Source of the DNA: Gerris lacustris
Taxonomy: Eukaryota > Arthropoda > Insecta > Hemiptera > Gerridae
Length of the DNA stretch: 64,000 nucleotides
Assembly: GCA_951217055.1 (NCBI GenBank)
Contig: OX578284.1
Coordinates: 25,942,187 to 26,006,186 of the forward strand
Direction of reading: 5' to 3'
Shown: positions 48,021 to 60,173 of the stretch, in pieces
Numbering within the stretch: the stretch's first letter is position 1
Layout: the number at the start of each line of letters is the position of its first letter
Made by a program: the position numbers and the translations under genes
Notes under the pieces: generated by a model
Told to the model about the DNA's origin: nothing
Seen by the model: only the letters and a program-made list of their open reading frames with translations
Database searches by the model: none

Positions 48021-50404
48021 ATCCTGCTGGAGATGCTTTGAGATTAGCAACACTATCATTTTATTTTTATAGAACTATAAATGGAAGTTAACTGCTTATT
48101 ATTATTCATCGTGTTATTCCAAACATTTAATTTACATTATTGTACTGACAGGGTGAAAAAAATGTATGATTTTTTTTATTTCATGAATAATAAAGATGAA
48201 TTAAGTAAGATGAGTGAAGAGTGGTGAGTTCGTTAGCATGGAGCGTCTTCTATCAGAGAAATTCCCTCGACTTAAAACAAGTGTATTTATTCAGGGAAGA
48301 AAAATAAACTCGATTTGTCTCCAGAATCAAGGCCTCACTAGGGTTGGGCTAACTCTGCAAGCTCGTTAGCGTTGACAAAGCCATCTCCCGGGAATAAGGC
48401 AACCAGACATAATTCCCCTCCCCCTCGGCAATAAATATAAAAAGGATATTGTCAACTCAAGAGTTATGAAAGAAATATTTAATTATTTTTAAGAGTTTGT
48501 GGAGATCTTTTTTTTTTGTACTAAAAACCAAAACTTTTTGTAACAACTCACTATGACTTTGTCATTAAACAATAACATATCTTTGTCAGAAAACTTCATT
48601 GAAACAATTTAGGTAGAACTTAACTCTTTGTTATAAATCGTTTGGTAATTTAATGAAAACCCCACAATGTAGAAAAAAACCTTTATTATATGAATATAGT
48701 CGTTAAAATTTCGTTTAAAATAAAATTAAAGGATTTCAAGAAGGACTTAATGCAATATAATAGGTTATTTTTCCTACTAAACTAAATTTTTGCGATAAAT
48801 TGCGGCACTCTCAGAGAAAGGGACCGTAGATAGCGATGAATGAAAAGACGAGTCACCAGTTTTGGTGACGGCTTTGAAGTAAATGAATAATTAGATAAAA
48901 GATAGATTTAATAATAATAAAAATAACATATTTATAACTTAACTTCTCTATTCCATTGAATAAGTTTTTAAAAACAATTTATTTTTAAACAACACAATCA
49001 CATCAAAGTTGAGATTTAAAGTTGCAATTAAGTTGGAGTCTAATACAAAGATGTGTAGACTGGAGACTGGCTCGTGGGGTCAAGTCCTCTGGTATATAAT
49101 TATAGCCTCTGGGGGCCTTTGCATAGTCAGCATGAATGGTCTGCAGATAAGGGAAGTTAACTTATATATTGTAAGATAGGTGAGCCTGCGTGAATTGAAT
49201 GTGTAGGAATGTGATGTTTGTGTGTGAACTCATATATTAAAAGATAGATATTAAGTAAAAAAGCGAGAATAAGGAATCACATAATTGTGTAGAGTGTAGA
49301 TAAACGTGTGAAAGGTAACGCTCCTGAAAGACGCTACTACCAGACTAAAAAAGGAAAGGAAATTTGGAACTCCCCACTCTATACTATAAAAACAAAAGAA
49401 AAATTATCTAAGAAAAAGATAAACACAAACAACATTGTTATAAGAGAAACGCGTTAGCAATTGTCGATTAACTAGATACAACTAATGAGAATGAATAGAT
49501 GTTGAGTGCGGTGCAAGACTGTAAAATCTAAACTAAAATGATTTATCAAGTTTTGTGTCCTTTTTTTGTAGATAAGAGGTTGGTAATATTCACAATAATC
49601 TTGATAAGGCTTCTTTGTTTTTATCAAATATTACCCGCATTCAACTTTACCATCCTTTTCTCTTGAAATTCTCTTTGGCCCTTTAATAGTTAAAGGCGTG
49701 TATAATCTTCATCTTCAAAATTAAATAGTTGAGTTAATCTAGACTGAAGAAAATTAGTGAAATACTTTCTCCCAACAAAAGTTGTATTAAGGCGAAACCA
49801 GTACTTTAGTAAGCTCATAATCAGCGCAGGAGGGACATAGTCAGATAGAACTAGGAGCAGTGTACATGCTGATTCCTGGTTCCATCTGACTGTATCCTGC
49901 ATTGATGATGACCTCGCTTCTACATAATTTTTAGTCTGTGTCCCTTCCTGTTATCTGGTTCTTTGGCTTTCATATCCCTTTTACTCCAATATCCTGTTTT
50001 CTTTTCCTCCCTACCAAATTTTTCACATACAAACTGCTTTAATTTTGTGCGCAAAAAGTTACGATATATTACTCTTCTATTGTTCGCTTCTTTGAACACT
50101 TACTTATAAAATATTTTCTCGATGACTGATACTGATAAATAATGGCTCACTAATAGGAAGTTTTAAGAGGGGGGACATAAAATTATTTTTATCTACTCAT
50201 GGCAGCAAAATTAAACATTACTTAACTGTTTTTAGCCTGGAAAGTACTATTTTGCTGATTTTTCATTAAAATAATAAAAACAGACAGGACAGTAATTGAA
50301 ATAGTCAGGGAAATATTTCCCTGCCTAGGCAGAAAAATTACACTGTTTACTAGTTTGTGTCATAACATTTGTTTTTCTTTGTGTTTAGTTTTATTTTAAT
50401 TTGT

Positions 50405-50770
50405 GTTATTGCTTCCGAACTTACTGAAGGTAACGGGAGCTATGTGATCGTTCCAAGAACGTTTTTTAGGTCTCCGATTATAAAAATTCCAAGACTGAAA
50501 TCCGTTTCAAACATCAGGGGACATTTTTTGTTCCGTGTCTGTATTTCACTCAATTTTTGCGAACCAACATATATCTTAAAAAATATTTCATCTATGTTAT
50601 TGAAATTTTGATGGCAGGTCATAATTAGACCATTTTTGGTCTAATAATTGGTAAGTTGTAACTTTCTGCGCCAATTTGTTTTTATTCCACATGCGCGCAA
50701 ACATAAAGTTATTTACACCTATATCATCAAAAGCTCTTATCTAATTTTTATCAAATATGAAAGGTTTGTC
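50405..50770 (+). repeat. Dispersed repeat family B, + copy
   Basis: It matches 11205-11520 over CCGAACTTACTGAAGGTAAC, GCGAACCAACATATAT and GGTCATAATTAGACCAT. Its far end matches the complements of the - copies (CACCTATATCATCAAAAG). Confidence 0.6.
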
Positions 50771-50803
50771 GAAAGTATATCTTTTGGTGAGTTTTAAAAA
50801 TAT

Positions 50804-51049
50804 GTGGTCGGCTAAGTTCGTCTGTGGGACATAGCTTGGCAATAGGCATTTGAAAAATAACATAGGTTAGTTATTCAAATATTACTCCAAATCAAGGTGG
50901 TCACCTATTTTTGGTCTACTAACTAATTTTGTACTCAAGATCATGAAAACCACACTGTCCACTAAAACGTCATGGTCATGTCTCGGGTGGCCACTCTCCA
51001 CCGTTTTTTATTACCAAGCTATGTCCCGCAGACGAACTTAGCCGACCAC
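50804..51049. mobile_element. 246-bp MITE with 36-bp inverted repeats
   Basis: GTGGTCGGCTAAGTTCGTCT and the following 16 bases are repeated inverted at the right end with three mismatches. The centre has internal GGTGGTCACC/GGTGGCCAC palindromes. It sits at the end of a family B copy. It is non-coding. Confidence 0.75.
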
Positions 51050-52374
51050 TTAAAAGGCATCAAAAGATTTACTTATACACAAAATTCTAGTTTGATGTTA
51101 ATCAGACGCTTTATTGCACGTCATATCCTGGACTATAAGCTTACATTGTTTATCTTAATAGCGTGAGTAGATAAAATAGTGTATGCAACAAGGCCCCAAA
51201 GGAAACTTATATGCCTCGTGTATTCATTGCCTGCCTGTAGTTAATTAGGTAGTTTACCTGCCTCGGCTTCGCGTCGGCAGTTTTTTTCATAGCCTGTCCT
51301 CGCCTTCGGCTCGGAGACTAACTTAATCACTCAGTAAAATCCATTTTACTGCCTAGTTACATAAATAACTATTTCCATACTCAAATATGACTTATTATGA
51401 TTACTATTATCTTCTCTCAGATTAATTAATTAATTATTATTATTACTATAAATGTTAATTACTGAAATCTCAAATATAAACAAGGAATTAAACTAATACC
51501 TCCCTGGTTTGACTCTATCGACCCATGTCTAAATGCAGCTTAACTATTCCTAGCACAACTTTATATCCAAACGTAACAAATAAACTTGTAATCCTCTTAC
51601 ATAATAATAATCTTATACCAGCTAATAATCCTGCCACCTAAATCCATTATAATCTTTACCTTCCACTTCATAGCTGTGTGTAAAATTTACTATTCCATTG
51701 CACTTAAGCTTATGAGTATGACTAAATTCATCATGTTATTATTAATCATGTTAATATATAATAATTATTCTTGCATAATTAATAACTATAGCATTATTAT
51801 GTTTGGAACTCATAAATCTTCTATTTCCTTTCACTGGAGTTATCCCTTGTTTTGTCATCTCTATAATGGTTTGTCTCGATAATGTGTTATTAACTAACTG
51901 GACTATCTGTTAGCGTTTAGAGATGCCCATATTTCACCTTATTCACATGACGAAAGTTAAGTCTGATCGGCCACAAACTGCTTTGATTTTGTGGGACTAA
52001 AGGACGTTGACTCGAAGAATAATTATTAAGTATGATTGATAATTGTGTACACACAATTAAACTAAAGCAGATATACTATAATATGAATTGACAATAGATA
52101 AACAAGACTTAACATGTCATCCAATAATTCAATGATAGATACCCAATTATCTCTCAGGACGTGCTGTGTACATTTCATATTATTTTAACTTAAATCTAAC
52201 ACCGGTGGTAGTTAAAATCCCAGAGTGGTGAGATATGTTTTACACTGATTATCTCATCGAGTAGATAAGCAAAGTGGCTGGAAAAAACGACCTGTAAAAA
52301 CCCAATGCTCTATATAGGAGCGTAAAATAATAATTTAAAAAACTTAATTTATTACTATTTATCCGTAGAAAATA

Positions 52375-52600
52375 TATAGAGAAAGTATTATGATAGCGCG
52401 AAAATTTGATTTTGATGGATTTACACGTTTTGAGGTCCCTTAATTAAAAAAAAAGTGGGGTCCAATAAATGTCTGTCTGTAGTGTGTGCCCTAAACTACT
52501 GGGCTAATTTTGATAAAATTTGGCATACAGGTTCAAAAAAAAGGCCATAAGCAAAATCAAGAAATCAATTTTTTGCTGAGGTATAAAAAGAAAAAAGTTA
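52375..52600 (+). repeat. Dispersed repeat family C, copy 3
   Basis: GAGAAAGTATTATGATAGCG, GATTTACACGTTTTGAG and CTGGGCTAATTTTGATAAAA match copy 1 at 19935-20100. Confidence 0.5.
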
Positions 52601-53205
52601 CACCGAATAATTAATAAACATAACAGATTTAAAATAATCAATAAGAAAGTATTATCTTCAATAACAGAAATCTGTATTTGTTAGATATCTTTTAGGACAT
52701 ACATTTATAAGGAAACATTGTGAATATTAGAAAAATAGTGTGATTCTTTATAAAATTTTTATAAGGGCGGGGCCCAACAGATCAATTTCAGTGTTATTCC
52801 AGTCAAATTAGGCACAAAAAAAGGCTCCACCTTGCAAAAGTTCATGTAGTACTATTCTTTTATATGTTTTTTGACCTAAGCTAATATAAGAATAAGACCT
52901 TCGCGAGATTTTTAATACCCCTAAAACGGAAACATTTTCTAAATTGTTTCACTTTTCGTGTAATAACTCTTTTTCTGTATATCGGAGACAAAAAGTAGTT
53001 ATTATATTTATTGTAGGGGACAAAATATTCTACAGTTTTTGTATTTATAATTTATTTTCTACGTTCTTTTCTCTTTTTGAAACTTTAAGATACAATTAAA
53101 TTACTAGGAAAATGCCAGGTTGGTCCACTCTTAAGTCAGTCCACAGACTGCCTATGATACCCGTTTAAATACCTGCAAACAACCCTAACAAGCATTTCCG
53201 TTTAG

Positions 53206-53317
<112 letters not shown>

Positions 53318-53514
53318 TAAATATATACTCCAAAATTGGCCATTATACCCTTCCCCAAATTTGATTAAAAAGCTCCAATCCCTTACAAAATATCAAAATT
53401 AAAAAAAGGCACAAAATAACCCTCTCAAAATAACATTATGGCTCCGGTAAACACAATTTTTTTTTTTTGTTACTTATGCCAATAAAGAATTTGTTTTAAA
53501 AAAAAAAAAAAAAT

Positions 53515-53800
53515 AGATTTGATCATCTTTAACACTTCCTATATAGTAATGTTGCTGTTGGTTTTACTAAAAAAATGTTTGTATAAAAAAAATAGATAAA
53601 TATAGGATCTTTTCCAGTCCTAAAATTCCAATTGGAAATTTCAAGCTTACTTTTGTACCAGCGTCGAACGTTGCGCGTGAACGTTTTGACGGATAACGCT
53701 CCCGAACAAACTTTGCCTGAGTATTAATGAAAGGGACACGTCCAAATTACAACTAAATCGGTCAAGTTTTACTCAAGTTGTCGTCATGCGTCAACGCATG
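53515..53800 (+). repeat. LINE-tail-like repeat family A, copy
   Basis: It matches the 3' part of 32286-32962 (GTTGGTTTTACTAAAAAAATG, CGTTGCGCGTGAACG, ACTAAATCGGTCAAG, TTTTACTCAAGTT). Confidence 0.6.
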
Positions 53801-53879
53801 TCATACAATATACCTTTATTCTGCTCTGTAGTTCCATAATTGTAGCCCGATGAAAAAAAATCATAAATATGTTATCAGT

Positions 53880-54050
53880 CCACGCACACGACGCTCGTGC
53901 ATACGTGAGCTCAAAATTTTAAATTGGAATTGTAGTACTAAGATTCTATTTTTGAGACAAACATTTATTAGAAATACATTTTTTTAGTAAAACCAACAGC
54001 AAGCTTGCTATGAGGTGAAAAAGATAGCCTAATCTACTTAATCGTGTCTT
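53880..54050 (-). repeat. Family A, inverted partner copy
   Basis: CATTTTTTTAGTAAAACCAAC is the complement of the block at 53550-53575, and the flanking GAATTGTAG..GAGCTCACG region also matches inverted. With 53515-53800 it makes a loose fold-back about 530 bp across. Confidence 0.55.
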
Positions 54051-54193
54051 AACGTATCAAAAAAGGAAACGAAAATAGAAAAAATATATAAATAAAAACT
54101 TGTTGAAAATTTTATCCTACATAATAATTATAATTTAAGGTCTTTCAAAGCTGCAAACTTGGTTTATTAATATTGGTGGCTTTGGTCTTAACG

Positions 54194-54231
<38 letters not shown>

Positions 54232-54234
<3 letters not shown>

Positions 54235-54480
54235 GGGTACGGGGTACCTCGGAACTTTTCCTCGCTTTGGAGGCTAAAGTGGCCTCCGGAGGAAGCAGCA
54301 TTGGGCGTGGTCATGGACGGGTGACCGTTTTGAACTAACTGATTTATTTACAATATTTTTTTAAAAAATATATACATTATTTTTATTTATTTTATTTCAT
54401 TCATTTAATTATTTGAATTTTGGCGGTATTTTAACAAATGTAAACAAACGTCTACGTTTAACGAAAGTATCGCGCTACTT
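54232..54480 (+). repeat. 5S rRNA-headed SINE, copy B
   Basis: The head CGGGTACGGGGTACCTCGG is followed by GGAAGCAGCATTGGGCGTGG, TCA, and GGACGGGTGACCG (54291-54335). This is the 5S rRNA box A / intermediate element / box C region with a small deletion in the middle. The tail (AATTATTTGAATTTTGGCGG, then GTAAACAAACG) matches copy A at 826-1083. A T run follows, as expected for polymerase III termination. Copies A and B are 53 kb apart and on opposite strands. Confidence 0.72.
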
Positions 54481-55194
54481 TTTTTTTATAATACAATACT
54501 CTTTTCACATTTAGTATTGATTTTTGACAGCGCGGGAAAATCGAAAAAATGTGGAGAGGAGCTAATGAGAGCGCTGGATTTTGAATTCGAGAAAGTTGAG
54601 CCAACTAGGCAAATAAAAATATCACTAGTAAGGGGGCGCGGACCTAAGGGTAACCGGTCGAAGAGACTTTATAACCTCAACCGCTTGAATCTTTACATTT
54701 CCTAAATTAATAAACTCTGTAATAGTTATCGTAAAATCGTAAATCATGAACGAAACAATACGAAATATGTAGTATGAACAGAAAAAACATTATTATAAAA
54801 TTCAGCTATACATAAACAAAAAAGGACAATATTTCCATGTTATATAATAGGGTTTATTGTTTAGGTGCCGAAAAATTTTAACTACAACTTTTTCACACTG
54901 TACAAAAATTTAATACATTAATACATTGAAGGGTTAACCTCGACTGAATTAATAACCAACAAAGGTTCTTACAATTTATTTTATTTTAATTTATCATCTA
55001 TTAGATACATTTATTATTCATCTAAGTAGTTTTAAGCGTACACTTTTTATAAAATTTTATTACCGATATTGCATTTAATGATTCTATGAAGGAAATAAAC
55101 TTTTACATTAAAGTTCAAAACATATTCGCAAGTTAGAAGTGAAAATCTATGTGGCAAAATCAGGTAAAATGATCTTGATTTGTTAAAGGAGTAA

Positions 55195-55295
55195 AATAAC
55201 CTTCTTTTGACAAACAAATTATGCCCCCACCCCTCCCACAAGCCTAGTGGCTTTATTTTTTCCCTCACATAGGTTGGTCAACCTGAGTGTCAAAA
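55195..55295 (-). repeat. Dispersed repeat family D, copy 1
   Basis: The complement of this stretch matches 58560-58660 over TTTTTGACACTCAG, CCAACCTA and ATAAAGCCACTAGGC. It is non-coding. Confidence 0.6.
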
Positions 55296-56169
55296 AACAA
55301 TACTAATTGAATTAAGAGTATAATTAATAATTATGTTTGCTTATAACTTTTAAACTGATTAATGGAATTTCATCGGGGATTTTAATATTTGTTCCTTATT
55401 TTTAACCCATTCCAACGATATGCTGTATGTCAAGAACGTATTTATACATCAAAGTTTCAAAATTAAAAAATCGATATCTTCAAAATGGTGGCCAATATCA
55501 AAATTCAATTTGGTGGATTTGTTTAAAATACAGAGAGCAACATTCGTGCCAAATTTCAACTCGATCGTTCCTCTTTTTGACTTTTTACAAATTTTTAAAA
55601 ACTTTGCTGACTCAGCAAACTGGGTTCAAGATGGCGGAAAATGTTGATTTTCCGGGCGACACAACTAAATGTAATGACTGATTTTTCTGCCAAGTTTCAA
55701 TTCTCTAGGTTAAATACCCTGGGCGCTACGATGATAACACACATACAGAAGTCATGCTGAAAACCACTCAGGAAGTCTTAAAAACACCCAAAACGGATAA
55801 TTCAGTTGATATCTCGAAAAAAGGTCTTGGGTGAAAACAATACTTTTCCCACCATGGGTGAGGAAAAGTAATAACTACATGACCTCTCGCAAGGTCGGGT
55901 GGATAAATTGACTGACCTGTTCAATATGGTTAAATTATGACTGAATAAATTAAATGCAAACATGTAAACACCAGTTCAATGCAATTGTTCATTGCGATAG
56001 CCGATGGCAAAGAAATAGAACTTTTTCAACAATACATTCAATCTGATTTAATGTCTCTATTGCAACACAGTGTAAATAGTTCGCTCAATGTTGTTTTCTT
56101 TTGGTAATGGAAGGTTTCGGTTGCATAGGTTATTTTAATGGTTCTATGCAAGATTTTAATTAACACTTA

Positions 56170-56330
56170 AGCCGTGTTCAGTCTGCCGAACCGAACAAAG
56201 CAAACGAGCCAAGCATTGGTATTTGGCGCATGCTCAGTATAAAGTGCGCCTGCGCATCTCAGACTGGGCATGCGGAGAAACCAATGCTCGGCTCGTTTCC
56301 TCTGTTCGGTTCGGCAGCCTGGACACGGCT
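56170..56330. mobile_element. 161-bp Harbinger-like MITE
   Basis: Inverted repeats of about 50 bp begin AGCCGTGTTCAGTCTGCCGA and AGCCGTGTCCAGGCTGCCGA. TTA flanks both ends (56167-56169, 56331-56333). It shares the AGCCG start and TTA duplication with the elements at 22680 and 44945. It is non-coding. Confidence 0.8.
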
Positions 56331-56802
56331 TTACAGATTCAATTTGATTGCATCATCCAATCAGAACAGAGGAGTTAAATTTGATTGAGTGGTGTTTCAT
56401 TCAATCATATTGAACAATGAAATTGAATCATCTAAACCCACGTTAACCTGTCATTTGTATAACCTTTTATATAAATTAAATTAGAGGTAAGACAGTGTTG
56501 TAAATGGAAAACTAAATTGAGTTATTTACTTTTTCTTACATTTTATTATTAGATAACTTTTGACCATTAAGCAAATTTCTACTCTTTTGCGTGTTAAATT
56601 TATCAATCCATCAATGTCATAACAAGATAAATCTTCTTTTACACATTAAAAATAAAATTTACTTTTACACTATAAGGTTTAAAGAGTGATTTAGCGTTGG
56701 AGTAAACCATCTACTAAATATGCAATTAAATCTGTTCCACTTGTGTATTTAATGGCTCTTAAAATGTTTTACATGTTCATTTGTTAAATTTGTATGTTTT
56801 AG

Positions 56803-57016
56803 ATAGTGGTGAGCATAATTTGGTCTGTACTGGATAGACCGAAAGCTATTCATCATTACCCAACTAGAGAATCCAACCTACTAGTGTGTTCTAGTTATGT
56901 GGATGCATCCTACATGATAGCCTTTGCCTACCCTATCTTTTTGATTCTGGTGTGCACTGTTTATGCCGTTCTAACGAGGAATATACCGGAGGCCTTCAAC
57001 GAATCAAAACACATCG
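56803..57016 (+). CDS. mGluR: Metabotropic glutamate receptor, exon: end of TM4, ECL2, TM5, ICL3
   Basis: This exon encodes about 71 residues, starting in phase 0 after TGTTTTAG. It holds the rest of TM4 (IVVSIIWSVLD) and ECL2 (RPKAIHHYPTRESNLLVCS). ECL2 carries the cysteine that in class C receptors is disulphide-bonded to the TM3-top cysteine of the first exon. TM5 follows (SYMIAFAYPIFLILVCTVYA), then ICL3 (TRNIPEAFNESKHI). It ends with the first base of a glycine codon at G|GTAAAG. The ICL3 sequence NIPEAFNE is among the most conserved in mGluRs. HHYPTRE and DASYMIAF match the insect mGluRA/mXR branch rather than vertebrate subtypes. Confidence 0.96.
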
Positions 57017-57350
57017 GTAAAGTAGAAGTGTTATCTTAATAACTAATAAAAGTAGAGTACACACAATTGTTTGTTACTTAAATTGTGTTTGTTAGCTGTA
57101 TCACACAAATTATAAGTTCTTCTAGTGCTGATTTCATCTCGAAACTAGTTTTTATCTATTAGATATTTCACTCACAATGCTGACACTACAAATAATTTCG
57201 ATAGTACAACATATATTCATGTATTATAACATCGGGAGGTCTAAACATAATGATGGCACTGCACCACACCACCATATACACCATAATACTATAGATATTC
57301 CTCGAGTGGGCTTTAAGGTTTTATTACTGCGTTTAATACAATATTTATTG

Positions 57351-57380
57351 TTCCTTTGAAAATTATAATTTTCAAAGGAA
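57351..57380. repeat. Perfect 30-bp palindrome
   Basis: TTCCTTTGAAAATTA (57351-57365) and its exact complement TAATTTTCAAAGGAA are joined without a spacer. It is AT-rich and could extrude as a cruciform. No gene boundary is near. Confidence 0.8.
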
Positions 57381-58559
57381 TGAGTTTTAATCGTCAGGAT
57401 TCACAAAATCTCTCACTTGGTCTTCTCAGGAAGGTATAGATTAATTTGCGATAGTAACTTATGTCAAATTTAAGGAATATTACGCTAATACAATAGCTAT
57501 TTATAGGTAATATTTTTGTGGATTATGGACTGAAAATTAAAAACAAATTGATGATATGGAGGATTAGTCAAAATTTAGAAGTCCCGGTGCAGGGGTCTAC
57601 TTTTCTCTGTATGTCTCCCGTAGTTATTGATAATTATAATTTGATTTAAAGTAAAATTTAATTTTTCCGTAGTATGAATACTACCTAAAACATTAAAAAA
57701 AAAATTTGAATTTCAAAATTAAGAATAAAATTGTGGATTTATCGACGTTTTAAATGTATTTTCTTCTTCAAGTTATAAATAATAATGGTGGTTTAAGTTA
57801 TCAATATTTGAAGTTTGAATTAAAGAGTTATTTTTCTTAAAGCTTAATAAAATTGTATAATGGATCTAAGTGAAAAAGCATTAAAAAATAACAATGTATT
57901 GTTTAAAGTTTAAACGCTACCACAAGGATTACGATATGCTTGTATTTTCAAAGAATTAATTCATAAAAGCTTAAATATTTCGTCCGCATTATGATACCGT
58001 CAGCTTTACAACTGTTAAAAATAATAAGGCAATTTTCTTTTAAATTTATACCCCAAAATATAAAATCTAGGACGCCCAATTTTGGCAAAAAGATTGGCCT
58101 TAGTGTTTACGACCTTAGTAATAAATCTGGTAAAAATATTGTCCTATTAATCAGGGCGGGTGTATAGGGTTCACATGTCGAACACCCTTTGTTGAAAGCA
58201 ATGGAAACCAGGATAAGGGAAGGAAAAAAAATCTAAACAAACAAGTCACGCAACAAATCATTGGAGAGAGGAAGAAGTGAAATATTGACTCTATGCTCGA
58301 TACAACGAAGCCATTTACAGCATCTAAGTCATAAATTCTTTATTTTTTAATGTAAATTTATAAAAACTAATATGATATAGTAAAAAGAAAGAAATTAAAA
58401 ACAGTGATAAAAACAACATAACTTTAATTTGTATCTTATTAATGTTCGTAGGCTTCCGCGGTTACAATCATAATGAAGTTTTAGGTCTTCTGGAGGTGAC
58501 CGCGTCTCGAAGGGTGTACGTCGCGACGTTTCGCTCCTAAAGTATGCGCGTTACGAGTT

Positions 58560-58660
58560 GTGACTTTTGACACTCAGATTGGCCAACCTAAATGGTGGAA
58601 AAAATAAAGCCACTAGGCCTGTGGGAGGGTTGGAGCTAGTGACAATTTTGTTTGCCTAGT
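58560..58660 (+). repeat. Dispersed repeat family D, copy 2
   Basis: It matches the complement of 55195-55295. Confidence 0.6.
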
Positions 58661-58896
58661 TGGCCCAACCTTCTAGAATTCAAAATCCTGATCTCACATT
58701 GGCTCCCTATCGCAATTTTTCAGATTTTACCGTCACAACTCATCACGCGCAAGCTGTAATGCTAGAAGCATCTTCAGGGGTGTTTATGGTGCCCTTACTT
58801 TAAGACAGGTGTGGACTGGGATTTCACACCCCAGTTTGTGAACTGAGAGTTACTCCAGTTCACACCTATCTTAAACTAAGGACACTGTGAACACTC

Positions 58897-58937
58897 CTGA
58901 AGATGCTTTTAGCAATAGAAGCGAAACGTCGGGACGT
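58897..58937 (+). other. Hairpin module with the most hammerhead-like layout
   Basis: It reads CUGAAGA, U, a stem closed by GCUU..AAGC, then GAA. ACGUC-GG-GACGU (58926-58937) follows, with A first and U last, then A. In hammerhead terms this supplies core strand 1, stem II, GAA, stem III closed by A15.1-U16.1, and H17=A. A stem I is not evident, and one U is extra before stem II. Confidence 0.4.
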
Positions 58938-59727
58938 AAACCCTTTGAGACGCGGTCACCACCGGAAGACCTAAAACTTCATTTAAATTTGTATCGCTGT
59001 TTTATTCACATTCTGAGCCTTACGACTATACTGTTTTATGGGGACGAGACATAGAGAGTTTAATAGCTCTCCTCAATAAGCAAATCAAAAGAGCTAATCG
59101 CTTTCTGCGCACTACTGTACTAGGTGTGCAAGACATACTAGGTATATGCAAGGTATACTAGGTGTGGAAGACCAAAAGGGTTACGGTAGCTAGCATAAAA
59201 GAGCAAAGTTTAACTTGGAATGTGACCACAGATCTTAATTCAGCTCCCGGACCTGTCCCCACAACTCTGTGTTTATCCAGCATCACCATATAAATGGGTA
59301 GTTACTTAAGTGAAGTGGTGCATATAGTGTATTGTAAGGTTTATACAGCTGATGAAGTGACACTCTAGCCTCGTGTCATCCATTACATATATGTATAAGG
59401 AGTATGTACAAGCCCTTTGCCTGGTCTAAGCCCTTCTCAGGCTGTTATACAAAGAGTTAGTTAATAGACAAACATTTGCGTTAGGTGAAACAAGATATGA
59501 GGATGATTAAAGTAAGAGGAATACGAGTCAAGAAAGAAGGAGAACGGAGAAAAGTAATGTTCTGAAGATTTAAGAGTAAGTAAACAATGTTTCTTAATTA
59601 AAAATAGTCTAAAATGACCCTACTAAAACAATTTGTTTATGAAAAACAATTTGTGTAGGTTCGATATTATCTCTCAGGTAAATATTATGTAATAATTCTA
59701 TGGCGTAGATTTCATCGACCAGAGTCT

Positions 59728-60027
59728 AATAAATTTAGATCTCCTGGAGAAAACGCGTCAGAGGTTTGGGGAGTACCGACAGACGTTTCAAACTCTTGAC
59801 AATGATCATTCTTATATGGGAGTTTCTGATGATAGTTTCAAATGATTTTGCGAAGAGTTACTCACGATGAGAGTAATTTATAACTGACTCTCAGTTGTAA
59901 CAACTCTTATCACGAGCAACAGCAACAACCTTGAGCACTCTCATGTCATCATTTTGACTGTAATGGGTTCAAAACGCCGGGAACAAAATTTCTGACGTGG
60001 TCTTCTCCGGAAGATCTAAAATTATTA
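59728..60027. mobile_element. Fold-back element, worn
   Basis: AATAAATTTAGATCTCCTGGAGAA and the inverted right end (TTCTCCGGAAGATCTAAAATTATT region) bound it. The arms share ..ACGCGTCAGA/..TCTGACGTGG wording with the element at 58472. A degenerate hairpin module CUGAUGAU...GCGAAG lies at 59826-59855. Confidence 0.5.
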
Positions 60028-60057
60028 TGACTTCTATATAAGTTATGCATAATGAAT

Positions 60058-60173
60058 AGGGTAACATATATAACATATATATAATTATGTTATTAATATG
60101 ATAACATATTAATAATAGGGTAACATATATAACATATATATAATTATGTTATTAATATGATAACATATATATA
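60058..60173. repeat. 59-bp tandem duplication
   Basis: Two adjacent copies of a 59-bp AT-rich unit beginning AGGGTAACATATATAACATA have a period of 59. They are nearly identical. Confidence 0.85.

Larger units (their letters stand above)
58472..58983. mobile_element. Fold-back element with about 65-bp arms
   Basis: AATGAAGTTTTAGGTCTTCT at the left is mirrored by its near-complement at the right. The arms include GGTGACCGCGTCTC and ACGTTTCGCT. An inner inverted pair lies at about 58795-58890 (AGGTGTGGACTGG.. versus GTTCACACCT). It carries a hairpin module at 58897. The family D repeat (58560-58660) lies inside the left half. Confidence 0.7.

Noticed and set aside
57177..57359. 60-codon + frame after the receptor exon
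   Set aside because: It lies beyond a good donor site, shows no receptor similarity, and ends in the palindrome.
59015..59140. C-terminal fragment of a LINE reverse transcriptase (ILFYGDET-like)
   Set aside because: Only a few residues fit, and the frame breaks at once with two stops.
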